Assembly: GCF_014237865.1 (NCBI RefSeq)
Contig: NZ_JACJUU010000007.1
Span: 1-64,000, forward strand
DNA from: Pusillimonas minor
GTDB taxonomy: Bacteria; Pseudomonadota; Gammaproteobacteria; Burkholderiales; Burkholderiaceae_B
Direction: 5' to 3'
Length of the DNA stretch: 64,000 bases
Shown here: piece after piece, positions 40,955-52,128 of the stretch
Numbering within the stretch: position 1 is the stretch's first letter
Layout of the letters: each line of letters starts with the position of its first letter
Position numbers and translations under genes: made by a program
The notes under the pieces: model-generated
Database searches by the model: none
What the model saw: the letters and a program-made list of their open reading frames with translations, nothing else
Told to the model about the DNA's origin: nothing

Positions 40955-42271
40955 TCAAACGTCTGGCTTGGCTGAAGCCGGTTTTACCCGCTCTAGTACT
41001 GCGGCAAAGAAGCCGTCGGTGCCATGCACGTCGGGGCGCAACGCCAGCATCGGGGTTTCAAACGTTAGATTTTTACAACGATCAGCCACGATTTTGCCGG
41101 CATCTAGCAGCGTAAATTCGGGATTTTCCGCCAAAAATGCCTCAACTTGCTGCTCGTTCTCTTCGGGCAAAATACTGCAGGTGGCATACACCAGGCGCCC
41201 GCCCGGCATCACACACTGGGCGGCCTGACGCAAAATGCGGGCCTGCAAGGCCAGCAAGGCACCCAGTGATTCGGGGTGCTGACGCCATTTCAGGTCGGGG
41301 TTACGACGCAAGGTTCCCAGGCCGCTGCAGGGTGCATCGACCAGCACCCTATGCGCTTTGCCGCGCAAACGCTTGACGCGCTGGTCATTGTTTTCGGCAA
41401 TGACCACCGGCACAATGTTGGACAAACCACTGCGTGCAAAACGGGGCTTGGCACGCGCCAGCCGTGCGGCCGACACATCGAAAGCATAAAGGCGGCCTGT
41501 GGAACGCATCAGGGCGCCCAGCAGCAGCGTCTTGCCGCCGGCACCGGCGCAATAGTCGATAATCATTTCACCGCGTTTGGGCGCGACCAGTGCCGCCAGC
41601 AACTGGCTTCCCTCGTCCTGCACCTCGATTTCACCCTTTTCGAACATGGGCCACCGATTGACGGGCGGACGGCCCTGAAGACGAATACCCCAGGGCGAAT
41701 ACGGCGTGGGCTCGGGGTTGAACTTTGCCGCCGGCCCGTCGCGCAAGACAGCCAGCATCTCGTCCCGATCGGCCTTGAGTGGATTGATGCGCAGATCGAG
41801 AGGCGCCGGTTGATTCATGGCTGCGATAAGGGCGTCGGCGTTGGGCAAGGCCGACAAACGTTCATCAAGCCAGTCGGGCATGCTGTCGCGTATCGCACGT
41901 GGCAGCCGGGCCACGGGGATTTTACCCACGTGCGACAACCAGTTCTTTTCGGGCTCGCTGAGGGCTTCGGCCAAAAGCTTTTCGGTCACGACCGCCGAAA
42001 GCCCCAAAATAGCCAGACGACGCGCGGCCGGACCTGTGCCACTTTCGGAAAAATGACGGTACCGGCGCAAATGCCGCAACACATCGAATACGGCATCAGC
42101 AACCTCGCCGCGGTCCCGCACGCCCAGTTTCGGGTGCGCTCTCATCCAGCGCGACAAAACGGCATCGGCCGGATGCGCCCATTGCAGAACTTCGCCCAAT
42201 ACGGACTGCACCTGCTCGACGCGCGCCGCGCCCAGGTTATAGGGACGCTGCGTGGTCTTCTTCTGATTCAT
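40955..42271 (-). CDS. rsmB: 16S rRNA m5C967 methyltransferase RsmB
   Basis: SAM-dependent methyltransferase of C967 in 16S rRNA. 438 residues (E. coli 429). The N-terminal NusB-like RNA-binding domain covers about 1-150. The catalytic domain has the SAM motif DYCAGAGGKTL, motif IV DAPCSGLGTLRRNPDLKW, and the nucleophile in VYATCSILPEEN. purN lies 17 bases upstream on the same strand. Confidence 0.94.
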   Translation of the reverse strand: MNQKKTTQRPYNLGAARVEQVQSVLGEVLQWAHPADAVLSRWMRAHPKLGVRDRGEVADAVFDVLRHLRRYRHFSESGTGPAARRLAILGLSAVVTEKLLAEALSEPEKNWLSHVGKIPVARLPRAIRDSMPDWLDERLSALPNADALIAAMNQPAPLDLRINPLKADRDEMLAVLRDGPAAKFNPEPTPYSPWGIRLQGRPPVNRWPMFEKGEIEVQDEGSQLLAALVAPKRGEMIIDYCAGAGGKTLLLGALMRSTGRLYAFDVSAARLARAKPRFARSGLSNIVPVVIAENNDQRVKRLRGKAHRVLVDAPCSGLGTLRRNPDLKWRQHPESLGALLALQARILRQAAQCVMPGGRLVYATCSILPEENEQQVEAFLAENPEFTLLDAGKIVADRCKNLTFETPMLALRPDVHGTDGFFAAVLERVKPASAKPDV

Positions 42272-42288
42272 TTCAAGCCTTCAAGTAT

Positions 42289-42993
42289 TTACGGTATAGA
42301 TTGTGCGTGCCCCGCAGGCAGCACATAAGCGCGGGGCGAACCGGCGTCGACAATGACACGCCCTTGTGATGACAGGCGGACCCGACCGGCGGCCAGCCAG
42401 CCCAAAACATCGGCATACAGCCGGTGCTCGGCAACCAGAACCCGCTGCGCCAGCACATTTGGCGTGTCGTCTGCCAGCACAGGCACAACGGCCTGCGCAA
42501 TAATGGGCCCACCGTCGAGCACCGGGGTGACGAAGTGAACCGTACACCCGTGCCATTGCACGCCGGTGGCAATGGCCTGTTCGTGGGTTTTCAGACCCGG
42601 GAACGCAGGCAGCAGCGACGGATGGATGTTCACCAGCCGACCCGCGAATTGTTGCACAAAGCCATCGGAAAGTATCCGCATGAAGCCCGCCAGCAACACA
42701 TAATCGGGGTCGAAGCGCTCGACCAATGCCGCCAGGGCCTGATCGTAAGCTTCTCGGGTAAGATAACCGGCCGGTTTGAGCACCCGGGTTTCGAGCCCCT
42801 GACGTTGCGCCCAAAGCAAGCCCGGCGCCTCGGGTTTGTCTGACACCACAGCCACCACCTGGGCATCAAACCCCCGGCTGGCAATAGCATCGACAAGCGC
42901 CTGCATGTTCGAGCCCCGGCCCGAAATCATGATGACCAGACGGCTGGGGCGCGGCGGGCGGCCAGAAGCGGGGGGTGTATCAAACGTGGTCAA
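42289..42993 (-). CDS. purN: Phosphoribosylglycinamide formyltransferase PurN
   Basis: Formyl-THF-dependent third step of purine synthesis. The best start is TTG at 42993, 7-8 bases after AGGA, giving 234 residues; an in-frame TTG at 43011 is the alternative, and no in-frame ATG is available upstream of the conserved core. The N-terminal VIMISGRGSNMQALVDA binds GAR, and HPSLLPAFPG carries the catalytic histidine region. It is longer than E. coli PurN (212). Gene order purN-rsmB-desaturase-uvrD suggests one transcript. Confidence 0.93.
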   Translation of the reverse strand: MTTFDTPPASGRPPRPSRLVIMISGRGSNMQALVDAIASRGFDAQVVAVVSDKPEAPGLLWAQRQGLETRVLKPAGYLTREAYDQALAALVERFDPDYVLLAGFMRILSDGFVQQFAGRLVNIHPSLLPAFPGLKTHEQAIATGVQWHGCTVHFVTPVLDGGPIIAQAVVPVLADDTPNVLAQRVLVAEHRLYADVLGWLAAGRVRLSSQGRVIVDAGSPRAYVLPAGHAQSIP

Positions 42994-43039
42994 AATCGAA
43001 TTCCTGAGCAATGCAACATAAAATTGTAAACTGTCGTCT

Positions 43040-44005
43040 GTGAAATCAGCCCTGAAAATCTACCGATCATTGCCTCGTCACGACAGCCACAGCCCCAGCG
43101 CGGTGTCTATCGGCAATTTCGACGGCGTACACCGCGGCCATCAAACCATATTGGCCCGGGTGGCGCACGTCGCGCAAGAGCGCGACCTGACCCCGACCGT
43201 CATGACCTTTTACCCGCACCCGCGGGTATATTTTGCGCGCACCGGCAATCGGCCCGAACTGATGCCGACACAAATCAGCAGTTTGCGCGATAAAGTCTGG
43301 GGCATTCAACGCCTGCACATTCGGCAACTGGCCTTAATGCGTTTCAACCAGAAGCTGGCCGAACTTTCAGCCGAAGATTTCATCCGCTATACCCTGGTTG
43401 ATGGCCTGAATACGCGCTGGCTGCTCGTGGGCGAAGACTTCCGCTTTGGCCGCAAACGTACGGGCGACCTCGACATGCTGCGCAAAGCCGGTCGCGAGTA
43501 CGGCTTCGAGGTCGATATCGTCACCGACGTCGTCGACGAGCACGGTCACCGCATTTCAAGCTCTGAAGTCCGTACTGCACTGGCGGTGGGTAACCTGGCC
43601 CGGGCCGAGCACCTGCTGGGCCACCCCTACCGTATTAGCGGGCATGTGGTGCATGGCAAAAAACTGGGGCGCACGCTGGGTTACCCCACGCTTAACGTCA
43701 ACGTGCCGCAGCTGTGTGCCGCCCGCTCGGGCATTTATATCGTCCGTGCCCACGGCTTGGCCGAACAGCCCCTTAACGGCGTGGCCAGCCTGGGTGTGCG
43801 GCCGACCGTCGACAACAACGGCCGCGTCTTGCTCGAAGTGCACTTGCTCGACTGCCGGGTAGATGCATACGGTAAACTCACACGCATCGAATTCCTCAAG
43901 TTTCTGCGCGACGAAGAAACGTTTCCCGACTTACCTACAATGACCGCCGCCATCGACAACGATGCGCAGCGCGCTCGCGATTATTTTGCGCTCCATGGAC
44001 TATAG
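43040..44005 (+). CDS. ribF: Bifunctional riboflavin kinase/FAD synthetase
   Basis: Makes FMN and FAD from riboflavin. 321 residues from a GTG at 43040. The N-terminal nucleotidyltransferase has [13 protein letters not shown] (about 23-35), and the C-terminal kinase has [13 protein letters not shown] with the PTxN signature (about 217-224). It is divergent from purN with under 50 bases between the starts. Its end overlaps ileS by 11 bases. The ribF-ileS-lspA order is widely conserved. Confidence 0.96.
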   Translation: MKSALKIYRSLPRHDSHSPSAVSIGNFDGVHRGHQTILARVAHVAQERDLTPTVMTFYPHPRVYFARTGNRPELMPTQISSLRDKVWGIQRLHIRQLALMRFNQKLAELSAEDFIRYTLVDGLNTRWLLVGEDFRFGRKRTGDLDMLRKAGREYGFEVDIVTDVVDEHGHRISSSEVRTALAVGNLARAEHLLGHPYRISGHVVHGKKLGRTLGYPTLNVNVPQLCAARSGIYIVRAHGLAEQPLNGVASLGVRPTVDNNGRVLLEVHLLDCRVDAYGKLTRIEFLKFLRDEETFPDLPTMTAAIDNDAQRARDYFALHGL

Positions 44006-46829
44006 AAAAACCCTCAACCTGCCCGAAACCCCCTTCCCCATGCGCGGCGATTTGGCCAAGCGCGAACCCAAATGGGTTGCCGAATGGGAAGAAAATAAAA
44101 TTTACGCGGCCATCCGCGCGGCAAGCCAGGGGCGTCCCAAATTCATTCTCCATGACGGCCCGCCCTATGCCAACGGCGACATCCACATTGGCCACGCCGT
44201 CAACAAAGTTTTAAAAGACATCATCGTCAAAAGCCGCAATATGGATGGTTTTGACGCACAGTATGTCCCGGGTTGGGACTGCCACGGCATGCCCATCGAA
44301 ATCCAGATCGAGAAAAAATACGGCAAGCACTTGCCGGTTGCCGAGGTGCAGGCCAAAGCACGTGCCTACGCCCTTGAGCAAATCGAACGCCAGCGCGCCG
44401 ACTTCAAGCGTCTGGGCGTTCTGGCCGAGTGGGACAACCCCTATCTCACCATGAACTACAGCAACGAAGCCGACGAGCTGCGCGCGCTGGCCAAAATCAT
44501 GGAAAAAGGCTTTGTATTCCGCGGGCTCAAACCCGTTAACTGGTGCTTTGACTGCGGGTCGGCACTGGCCGAAGCCGAAGTCGAGTACGCCGACCGCACC
44601 GACCCGGCCGTTCATGTGGCTTTCCGCTTTAACGACCCAGCCGCCGTAGCCGCCGCGTTTGGCCTGACCGGCGCCGTCGATGGCGCTATCGTCATCTGGA
44701 CAACCACGCCCTGGACACTGCCGGCCAACCAGGCCCTGAACGTCGGCCCGGAACTTACCTACGCCCTGGTCAAGCTGACCACGCCGCGCGCAACCGGCGG
44801 CCATTTATTAATCGCCGCCGATCTGGTCGAGTCTTGTTTGCAAGAATGGGGGCTCGAAGGCGAAATCATCGCCAAGGCGCCTGGTCAGGCATTGGCCGGC
44901 CTCGAGTTCCGTCACCCCTTATATGACGCCGACCCGGGCTACCAGCGCTGCGCACCGGTTCATCCGGCCGACTACGTCAGCCTTGATGCAGGTACCGGTG
45001 TTGTGCACGCCGCACCGGCCTACGGGGTCGACGACTTCGTGTCCTGCAAAGCACACGGCCTGCACGACGACGCCATCATCAACCCGGTCATGGGCGACGG
45101 CCACTACGCCAGCACCCTGCCCCTGTTTGGCGGCCAGCTTATCTGGAAAGCCAACCCCGAAATCATCAAAGCGCTTGAAAGCGTAGGCAGCCTGCTTAAA
45201 CAAGCGCCGCTCAAGCACAGCTACATGCATTGCTGGCGCCATAAAACACCCGTTATTTACCGGGCGACCAGCCAATGGTTTGCCGGTATGGATCGCGCGG
45301 TGGAAGGCAGCCCCACGCTGCGCGAGATGGCGCTCAAAGGCATCGACAACACCCAGTTTTACCCCGCCTGGGGCCGTGCCCGATTGCATGCCATGATTGC
45401 CAATCGTCCCGACTGGACCTTGTCGCGGCAGCGTCAATGGGGCGTTCCCATGGCGTTTTTTGTGCACAAAGAAACGGGCGAACTCCACCCACGCACCCCC
45501 GAGCTGCTTGAGCAGATTGCGCAACGGGTAGAACAACACGGCATCGAAGCCTGGCAAACGCTCGAACCGGCCGAACTGCTGGGTGACGAAGCACCGCTTT
45601 ACGAAAAAAACCGCGATACGCTAGACGTGTGGTTCGATTCGGGCACCACCCACGCTACGGTACTGGGTGGTCGCGATCATGCGGTCAAAGGTTCGCACGC
45701 TGATGCCTTGCGCTGGCCGGCCGACCTGTACCTCGAAGGCTCCGACCAGCACCGGGGCTGGTTCCATTCGTCGTTGCTGACCAGTTGCATGATGTATGGC
45801 GAGCCCCCCTACAAAGCCTTGCTGACCCACGGGTTTGTGGTCGATGGCAAGGGCCGCAAAATGAGCAAGTCGGTGGGCAACGTCATTGCACCGCAAAAGG
45901 TATCCGATTCGCTGGGGGCCGAAATTTTGCGCCTCTGGACGGCATCGACCGATTACTCCGGCGAACTGTCCATTTCAGACGAAATCCTGAAGCGCGTGGT
46001 CGAAAGCTATCGCCGTATCCGCAACACGCTTAAATTCTTGCTGGGCAATATTGAAGATTTCAACCTGACCGAACATGGTGTCGCACCCGGAGCCTTGTTC
46101 GAAATCGATCGCTACGCGCTGGCCATGACAGCACGCATGCAAGACGAGGTGCTGGCCTGCTACCGTCGCTACGAATTCCACCCCGCTGTGTCGCGACTGC
46201 AAATTTTCTGTTCCGAAGACCTGGGTGCGTTCTATCTCGACGTGCTTAAAGACCGGTTGTACACCACAGGCGCCAACAGCCTGGCCCGTCGTTCGGCGCA
46301 AACCGCGCTGTATCACATTACCCACGCCCTGCTGCGCCTAATGGCGCCCATACTGTCGTTTACTGCCGAAGAGGCCTGGAAAGACCTGCATCACGGCCAG
46401 GACGTCGGTACCATCTTTACGCAGCTTTACCATAACGTACCCGTCCAGGCCGATACCGATGCGCTGTCAGCCAAATGGGCCCGACTGCGCGAAATTCGCG
46501 CCGAAGTCATGCGCCAGATTGAAGTCGTACGTACCGCCGGCGACATTGGTTCTTCATTGGCGGCCGAAGTCGACATCACTGCAACGGGCGCCGATGTCGA
46601 CCTGCTGCAATCGTTGGGCGACGATCTGCGCTTTGTGCTGATTGTGTCGCGCGCAACGGTTAAACCCGGGGCCGAGCTGGCCATAGCGGTCAATGCCAGC
46701 GGTCATGCCAAGTGCGACCGCTGCTGGCACCATCGGGCCGATGTCGGCGCCAATGCCGATCACCCTGCCATTTGCGGGCGCTGCGTCGACAACCTGTTCA
46801 ACGACGGCGAGTCGCGCGAACATGCGTAA
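43995..46829 (+). CDS. ileS: Isoleucyl-tRNA synthetase
   Basis: Class I synthetase, 944 residues from the ATG at 43995 ([18 protein letters not shown]). An earlier in-frame start at 43962 lies inside ribF and is rejected. HIGH is HIGH at 64-67 and KMSKS is at 622-626. The CP1 editing domain lies between them ([12 protein letters not shown]). The C-terminal zinc finger is seen as CDRCWHHR and CGRC. The stop overlaps the lspA start by 8 bases. Confidence 0.98.
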   Translation: MDYRKTLNLPETPFPMRGDLAKREPKWVAEWEENKIYAAIRAASQGRPKFILHDGPPYANGDIHIGHAVNKVLKDIIVKSRNMDGFDAQYVPGWDCHGMPIEIQIEKKYGKHLPVAEVQAKARAYALEQIERQRADFKRLGVLAEWDNPYLTMNYSNEADELRALAKIMEKGFVFRGLKPVNWCFDCGSALAEAEVEYADRTDPAVHVAFRFNDPAAVAAAFGLTGAVDGAIVIWTTTPWTLPANQALNVGPELTYALVKLTTPRATGGHLLIAADLVESCLQEWGLEGEIIAKAPGQALAGLEFRHPLYDADPGYQRCAPVHPADYVSLDAGTGVVHAAPAYGVDDFVSCKAHGLHDDAIINPVMGDGHYASTLPLFGGQLIWKANPEIIKALESVGSLLKQAPLKHSYMHCWRHKTPVIYRATSQWFAGMDRAVEGSPTLREMALKGIDNTQFYPAWGRARLHAMIANRPDWTLSRQRQWGVPMAFFVHKETGELHPRTPELLEQIAQRVEQHGIEAWQTLEPAELLGDEAPLYEKNRDTLDVWFDSGTTHATVLGGRDHAVKGSHADALRWPADLYLEGSDQHRGWFHSSLLTSCMMYGEPPYKALLTHGFVVDGKGRKMSKSVGNVIAPQKVSDSLGAEILRLWTASTDYSGELSISDEILKRVVESYRRIRNTLKFLLGNIEDFNLTEHGVAPGALFEIDRYALAMTARMQDEVLACYRRYEFHPAVSRLQIFCSEDLGAFYLDVLKDRLYTTGANSLARRSAQTALYHITHALLRLMAPILSFTAEEAWKDLHHGQDVGTIFTQLYHNVPVQADTDALSAKWARLREIRAEVMRQIEVVRTAGDIGSSLAAEVDITATGADVDLLQSLGDDLRFVLIVSRATVKPGAELAIAVNASGHAKCDRCWHHRADVGANADHPAICGRCVDNLFNDGESREHA

Positions 46830-47346
46830 CGCGCGCCTGGGGTTTGCGGGTTGGCTGCTGGGGGCGGCACTCATTGTGCTGGCCGACCAGTTGACCAAAA
46901 TTTACTTCGATACGTCGCTGTCGTATGGTGAGCGCTGGCCGGTGCTGCCTTTCTTTGACTTCACCCTGCTGTATAACCCGGGCGCTGCCTTCAGCTTCCT
47001 GGCCGAGGGCGAAGGCTGGCAACGCTGGCTATTCAGCGGCATCGCCCTGCTGGCCACCGGTTTAATTTTGCATCTGCTCTGGAAAAGCCCCGGGCAACGT
47101 CTTTTCTGCGCGGCGCTCATGGGCATTCTGGGCGGGGCCATCGGCAACCTGATCGACCGCCTTCAACATGGCCATGTGATTGATTTTCTGTTGTTTTACT
47201 GGCAACAATGGCATTTCCCGGCATTTAATATTGCCGATATCGCCATTACCTGCGGCGCCATCTTGCTGATTCTTGACGAAATCTTGCGTGTTGTGCGCCA
47301 ACGTCGTCAGGCCAAACAAGAAAATGTCGCCAACACCGGGCACTAA
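46822..47346 (+). CDS. lspA: Lipoprotein signal peptidase II
   Basis: Inner-membrane aspartyl protease that removes signal peptides from prolipoproteins. 174 residues from the ATG at 46822, inside the end of ileS; the long upstream frame is a shadow of ileS. Four transmembrane helices are visible. The catalytic aspartates are D121 (GHVIDF) and D139 (FNIADIAI). PqiC in this window is a likely substrate. Confidence 0.96.
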   Translation: MRNARLGFAGWLLGAALIVLADQLTKIYFDTSLSYGERWPVLPFFDFTLLYNPGAAFSFLAEGEGWQRWLFSGIALLATGLILHLLWKSPGQRLFCAALMGILGGAIGNLIDRLQHGHVIDFLLFYWQQWHFPAFNIADIAITCGAILLILDEILRVVRQRRQAKQENVANTGH

Positions 47347-47396
47347 GGGGCCCGGCGCCGATCAAACCCGCCAACCCTCTAATTTCTACCATTGCC

Positions 47397-48623
47397 ATGG
47401 GCGACCTCGACAACAAACGCATCGTACTGGGCTTAAGCGGCGGGATAGCCTGCTATAAATCGGCCGAACTGCTTCGACGGCTGCAAGACCAGGGCGGGGT
47501 TGCCGATGTCGTCATGACCGACGCCGCTACCCATTTCATTACCCCCACAACCTTTCAGGCCTTGTCGGGGCGCCCCGTATACACCAGCGCCTGGGACACC
47601 CGCATCCCGAACAGCATGGCGCATATCAACCTGACACGCGACGCCGATGCTGTTCTGATTGCCCCGGCCAGCGCCGACCTGATCGCCAAACTGGCCAATG
47701 GGTTGGCCGACGACCTGTTGACAACGCTTTGCCTGGCGCGTGGCGGCTGCCCCCTGCTGGTGGCGCCCGCCATGAACCGCGAAATGTGGGAACACCCCGC
47801 CACCCAGCGCAATATCCGCCAGCTTGCTGCCGACGGCGTCGTTATTCTGGGCCCCGGCTCGGGCGACCAGGCCTGTGGCGAAGTTGGCGATGGCCGTATG
47901 CTCGAACCCCACGAATTGCTGGCCGAACTGATTGCGTTTTTTCAGCCCAAAGTGCTTGCCGGCCGACGGGTGTTGATCACCGCGGGGCCCACCACCGAAC
48001 GCATTGACCCGGTACGGGTGATCAGCAACCGGTCATCCGGCAAAACAGGTTACGCCATTGCCCGGGCGGCGCGCGAAGCCGGTGCAGCCGTCACGCTGGT
48101 ATCGGGCCCGACCGCACTGAACACACCGCACGGCGTACAACGTATCAATGTCGAAAGCGCGCGCCAAATGCACGATGCCGTCATGGCGCATGCTGCTGCG
48201 GCCGACATTTTCATTGCCGTCGCGGCAGTCGCCGACTGGCACGTTGCCAACGCCAGCGACCACAAACTTAAAAAAATAGAAGGTCAGGCGGTGTCAGGGC
48301 CGCCTGCGCTAAAGTTTGCGCCCAACCCCGACATTCTGGCCGATGTTGCCCAAATGCCAAACAGGCCGTGGTGCGTTGGCTTTGCCGCCGAAACCGAGAA
48401 CCTGCACGAGTACGCTGCCGCAAAGCGCCGGCGCAAGGGCATACCGCTACTGGTAGGCAACCTGGCACAAGAGTCTATGGACGCTGACACCACGACATTT
48501 ATTTTGTTTGATGATGCTGGCGTCCACCCGCTACCCCGGCTGCCCAAAACAGATGCCGCCCGCAAGCTCATACAAGCTATTGCCCACCGCAGCCCTCAGC
48601 ACCCACCCGCTGCGGCGCGCTAA
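47397..48623 (+). CDS. coaBC: Phosphopantothenoylcysteine decarboxylase/synthetase CoaBC
   Basis: Bifunctional coenzyme A biosynthesis enzyme. 408 residues. The N-terminal flavoprotein CoaC domain starts with LGLSGGIACYKS, and has the PAMNREMWEHPATQ motif and the catalytic cysteine in DQACGEVGDGRM. The CoaB domain begins around VLITAGPTTERIDPVR and contains the SNRSSGKTG motif. The ATG at 47397 has only a weak ribosome site, 50 bases after lspA. Confidence 0.97.
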   Translation: MGDLDNKRIVLGLSGGIACYKSAELLRRLQDQGGVADVVMTDAATHFITPTTFQALSGRPVYTSAWDTRIPNSMAHINLTRDADAVLIAPASADLIAKLANGLADDLLTTLCLARGGCPLLVAPAMNREMWEHPATQRNIRQLAADGVVILGPGSGDQACGEVGDGRMLEPHELLAELIAFFQPKVLAGRRVLITAGPTTERIDPVRVISNRSSGKTGYAIARAAREAGAAVTLVSGPTALNTPHGVQRINVESARQMHDAVMAHAAAADIFIAVAAVADWHVANASDHKLKKIEGQAVSGPPALKFAPNPDILADVAQMPNRPWCVGFAAETENLHEYAAAKRRRKGIPLLVGNLAQESMDADTTTFILFDDAGVHPLPRLPKTDAARKLIQAIAHRSPQHPPAAAR

Positions 48624-48659
48624 CCTCACACACGCTAACCGGCATCATCAAGGTTTTTC

Positions 48660-49298
48660 ATGGAACAGCTCGTACAAGAAATTACGCAGTTCATTAACGC
48701 CAACCAGGAATGGGCAGCCGTCATTCTTGGCCTGCTGGCCATGGGCGAGTCGCTACTTATCGTCGGCATCGCTATTCCGGCGACAGCCGTCATGCTGGTT
48801 GTCGGTGGCCTGGTCGGCAACGGCACCCTCGATGCCGGCCCGGTTATTTTCTGGGGTGTCCTCGGCGCCATCATTGGTGATGCCATCTCGTACTATATTG
48901 GCCGGCTGCTGGGCCCGCGCATTATTCATCGCTGGCCACTTAACCAGCAAAAACGCGCGGTTGCCCGGGCACGCTACTTTTTTTATCGCTACGGCATGCT
49001 GTCGATTTTTGCGGGCCGATTCCTTGGCCCGCTGCGCGCCATTTTGCCCACCGTTGCGGGCGTCATGAAAATGCGTCACTGGCGCTTCCAGGTGGCCAAT
49101 GTGCTATCGGCCATGATCTGGATTCCTGTCATGTTGGTCCCGGGCTACCTTACGGGTCGCAGCATCGGTGCCTTGGGCTCAAACGGCACAAATGCCGGTC
49201 TTATCATCAGCTTTGTGTTGTCGGTGGTTATCGCGGTCTGGATTGCGCTGGCCCTGATGCGCAAACGGAAATCACGCCAAATCAGTGAAGACGTTTAA
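48660..49298 (+). CDS. DedA family inner-membrane protein
   Basis: 212 residues with the SNARE-associated/DedA fold: four to five hydrophobic segments and the conserved FAGRFLGPLRAILPTVAG stretch with key arginines. Members are needed for envelope integrity, and some act as undecaprenyl-phosphate or phospholipid flippases/transporters. AAGG lies 8 bases before the ATG. The dut start follows 3 bases after its stop. Confidence 0.92.
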   Translation: MEQLVQEITQFINANQEWAAVILGLLAMGESLLIVGIAIPATAVMLVVGGLVGNGTLDAGPVIFWGVLGAIIGDAISYYIGRLLGPRIIHRWPLNQQKRAVARARYFFYRYGMLSIFAGRFLGPLRAILPTVAGVMKMRHWRFQVANVLSAMIWIPVMLVPGYLTGRSIGALGSNGTNAGLIISFVLSVVIAVWIALALMRKRKSRQISEDV

Positions 49299-49301
49299 AT
49301 A

Positions 49302-49751
49302 ATGAAAAAAATCGCCCTGAAAGTTCTCGACCCTCGGATGAAAGACAACCTGCCGACGTACGCCACTGCAGGCTCGGCAGGGCTCGACTTGCGCGCCTGC
49401 ATTGACCAGGCCGTTGTGCTGGAACCCGGCCAGACGCAGCTCATTCCTACAGGGTTGTCCATTCATATCGCCGACCCGTCCTACGCTGCCGTCATATTGC
49501 CGCGATCGGGCCTGGGCCACAAACACGGTATTGTGCTGGGCAACCTGGTAGGGCTCATCGACTCCGACTACCAGGGGCCGTTAATGGTGTCAGCCTGGAA
49601 CCGCGGCCAGACGGCATTTACGCTCGAACCCATGGAGCGCCTGGCCCAGCTGGTTTTCGTGCCTGTGCAGCAGGTCGAGTTTGATATTGTCGACAGCTTC
49701 GAAGACAGCACGCGCGGCGCCGGCGGCTTTGGCAGTACCGGACGCGCCTGA
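49302..49751 (+). CDS. dut: Deoxyuridine 5'-triphosphate nucleotidohydrolase
   Basis: Trimeric dUTPase that prevents uracil incorporation and supplies dUMP. 149 residues. All five motifs are seen: [44 protein letters not shown], and the C-terminal [11 protein letters not shown]. It commonly neighbours coaBC. It converges with pqiC with only 12 bases between the stops. Confidence 0.97.
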   Translation: MKKIALKVLDPRMKDNLPTYATAGSAGLDLRACIDQAVVLEPGQTQLIPTGLSIHIADPSYAAVILPRSGLGHKHGIVLGNLVGLIDSDYQGPLMVSAWNRGQTAFTLEPMERLAQLVFVPVQQVEFDIVDSFEDSTRGAGGFGSTGRA

Positions 49752-49763
49752 GCCTGAAAATAC

Positions 49764-50447
49764 TTAAGCGGCAGTGCAGCCCTGCAGGGTAAGCAGGGGC
49801 GCTGCCCAATCGGGCGCCTTGGCCTGCTGCGCAGGCCGCCCCTCACGCAACTGCCGCAGTTGTGCCGCTATCAAGCCCGACACCGCAGCCAGCGCCTGCT
49901 GATGCGCCTGTACCAGGGCGTCGACACCACTGCCCGCCGGGGCAATGGCGGTGGCACGGCACACGAATGGCAAACCTTGGGCACGACTGCCCGCATTAAT
50001 CGCCCCCAAGCGCCAACTGGCGTCAAGTTTGGCCTGCGTGTCGTATATTGAATCAAACTGATGTACGGTCAGGCGGATTGTCCAGACAGGCAGGCCAGCC
50101 GGGGCACTGATGCGATCAAGGTCGGGGACGCCCAACTGCCGGCTCAGGTGGCCGGCAAGCGCCTGACGGATTTCGTCGCCCAGAGGCGCGGCCCACAAGG
50201 AATCGTTTAACAAGCTAACTTGTGCGGCCCCCGCGCGGCTAACCACCAACTGCGGCCGATCGACCTGAACCGGCACATTAACCGCCTGCACGCTGATAGC
50301 GTCGGCAATTTGCGTGACGGCGGCGGGCGGTGCGCTTGCCGGGCTTTGAAGGCTGTAATACTGACTATTGGGTGCAGCGCACCCGACCAGGGCAACTGCC
50401 GACAGGCCCAGTGCCCCGCGCAAACCATTTTTAAGTGCATTAAACAT
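49764..50447 (-). CDS. pqiC: Intermembrane lipid transport lipoprotein PqiC
   Basis: Outer-membrane lipoprotein of the PqiABC complex. From the ATG at 50447 it has 227 residues, with a signal peptide and lipobox ending VALVGC (C23), a typical length. An ATG eight codons earlier (50471) overlaps the pqiB stop as ATGA but would place the lipobox cysteine at 31; it remains possible. The rest matches the ABC-type auxiliary/PqiC family. Last gene of the clpS-clpA-pqiABC run. Confidence 0.88.
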   Translation of the reverse strand: MFNALKNGLRGALGLSAVALVGCAAPNSQYYSLQSPASAPPAAVTQIADAISVQAVNVPVQVDRPQLVVSRAGAAQVSLLNDSLWAAPLGDEIRQALAGHLSRQLGVPDLDRISAPAGLPVWTIRLTVHQFDSIYDTQAKLDASWRLGAINAGSRAQGLPFVCRATAIAPAGSGVDALVQAHQQALAAVSGLIAAQLRQLREGRPAQQAKAPDWAAPLLTLQGCTAA

Positions 50448-50467
50448 AAAACTCACCACGGCTCCTG

Positions 50468-52120
50468 TCATTCGGGCAGACGATCGGACGCACGTCCCGT
50501 AATAATGGCATTGGGATGCGCCTGCAGATAATCGCCCAGATTTCGCAACGAACGCGCCGCACCGCTTAACTCGCGCAGCGTACGATCGAGGTTGTTGCCC
50601 GTGGGCGAATCGGTTGAAAGCAGCGAATCGACACTTTCGAGCGATTTTTGGGCCGCTTTAAGCGCGGCTGCGGCTTGCGGCGCAACCTTGGTATTAATCT
50701 CTTTGAGCATGGTATTCATGGACTTCAGGCTGTCGCGCAAGTCGTTGCCGATGCCCTCGAAAGGTACGGCATTCAGCTTGTTCACAATGGCGCTGATTTG
50801 CTCTTGAAGGCGATCGAAGTTACCGGCGATGGTGGGCAAAACCAACGGATTACGATTCGGGTCGAAATCTACCGGATCGGCATCGGGGAAGAACTCGAGC
50901 GCCACGAACTGCTGCCCGGTCAGCAAACTGGCCGCCTGCAGCTGCGCGCGCAACCCGTGCGCAACCATCGGGCCCAGCAACAGCCGGCCCGGGTGCTGGG
51001 CGGCAGACTCGAGCTTCATCAGGCTGTCGTAGGCATTGCCAAACCGTCGCGGGTACAAGTTGGTTTTTACCAGCACATGAAAACGCTTGGACTCGGTATC
51101 GAACTCAAGATCGATGTCGTAGACCTTACCCAGCTCCATTCCCCTGAACTCAACGGGTGCGCCTACTTTCAGGCCCCGTACCGACTGATTAAAGACCAGA
51201 TCGACCCGAAATGGCGGCCCGTCGGGCTCGGCCATGGCTTCGGCTTGGGTGCGGTAAAGGTCATACACTGCGTCGGCCTGTGCAGGTATTTCGTTGGCCG
51301 GGTTGGCCGAGGCAAACGAAATACCTCCTGAAATGACCGACGCCAGCGACCCCGTTTGCACATTTACCCCTGTGGTCGACAACGACACATTGATACCGCT
51401 GATGTTCCAGAACCGCGCGTCTGACGTCACGAAACGATCATTGGGCGCGTCGATAAAGACCTGGATATCGACGCTGGAACCTTCAGCATCGAGCGCGTAA
51501 TCAATGACGCGGCCCACCGGAATTTGACGATAATAAACAGGCGAGCCGATCTCGAGCGAGTTCAGTTCGGTGGCGCGTAACGTAAACCGTGTGCCCGAGC
51601 GGTCGTTGGTCACCGCAGGTGGCTTCTCGAGCCCGGTAAACGCGTAGGTTACCGACGGGTTATCGACAGTCTCGGGGCTGACGTCGGCGCTGATATACGC
51701 CCCCGAAAGCAGCGTACCCAACCCAGAGACACTGCCCAGCGACAACCGGGGTTTGACCACCCAGTACCGCGCGCCCTCGCGCGCCAGATAATGCGACGCA
51801 TCGCGATCGAGCTGAGCCATTACCATAACTTTCGAGCGATCGTTGGCCACTTTGATATCGGTCACCAGCCCGACCACCACATCTTTGTAGCGCACCTTCG
51901 TTTGCCCAATCTCCAGACCCTCGGCAGACTCGAAGGCGATAGTGATGGTGGGCCCGGTATTGATCCAGGTACGGACAATAAACGACAACCCGACAATTGC
52001 AGCCACCAGCGGGACAAGCCAGATCCAGGAAAAACGTGTGCCGGCGCGCTCGGTGATGAACGGATCGGCCACGACATCGGCACTGGAAGACTTCGAACGG
52101 GAAGACTCGACTTCTGACAT
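50468..52120 (-). CDS. pqiB: Intermembrane transport protein PqiB (three MCE domains)
   Basis: Inner-membrane-anchored MCE protein that forms a periplasm-spanning lipid channel. 550 residues from the ATG at 52120, with a strong AAGGAG upstream; a much longer frame to 52402 overlaps pqiA and is rejected. One N-terminal transmembrane helix (about 27-47) precedes three MCE domains, starting near residues 50, 165 and 290, and a helical C-terminal part (about 420-540) that builds the tube. It lies 8 bases past pqiA. Confidence 0.95.
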   Translation of the reverse strand: MSEVESSRSKSSSADVVADPFITERAGTRFSWIWLVPLVAAIVGLSFIVRTWINTGPTITIAFESAEGLEIGQTKVRYKDVVVGLVTDIKVANDRSKVMVMAQLDRDASHYLAREGARYWVVKPRLSLGSVSGLGTLLSGAYISADVSPETVDNPSVTYAFTGLEKPPAVTNDRSGTRFTLRATELNSLEIGSPVYYRQIPVGRVIDYALDAEGSSVDIQVFIDAPNDRFVTSDARFWNISGINVSLSTTGVNVQTGSLASVISGGISFASANPANEIPAQADAVYDLYRTQAEAMAEPDGPPFRVDLVFNQSVRGLKVGAPVEFRGMELGKVYDIDLEFDTESKRFHVLVKTNLYPRRFGNAYDSLMKLESAAQHPGRLLLGPMVAHGLRAQLQAASLLTGQQFVALEFFPDADPVDFDPNRNPLVLPTIAGNFDRLQEQISAIVNKLNAVPFEGIGNDLRDSLKSMNTMLKEINTKVAPQAAAALKAAQKSLESVDSLLSTDSPTGNNLDRTLRELSGAARSLRNLGDYLQAHPNAIITGRASDRLPE

Positions 52121-52128
52121 GACACTCC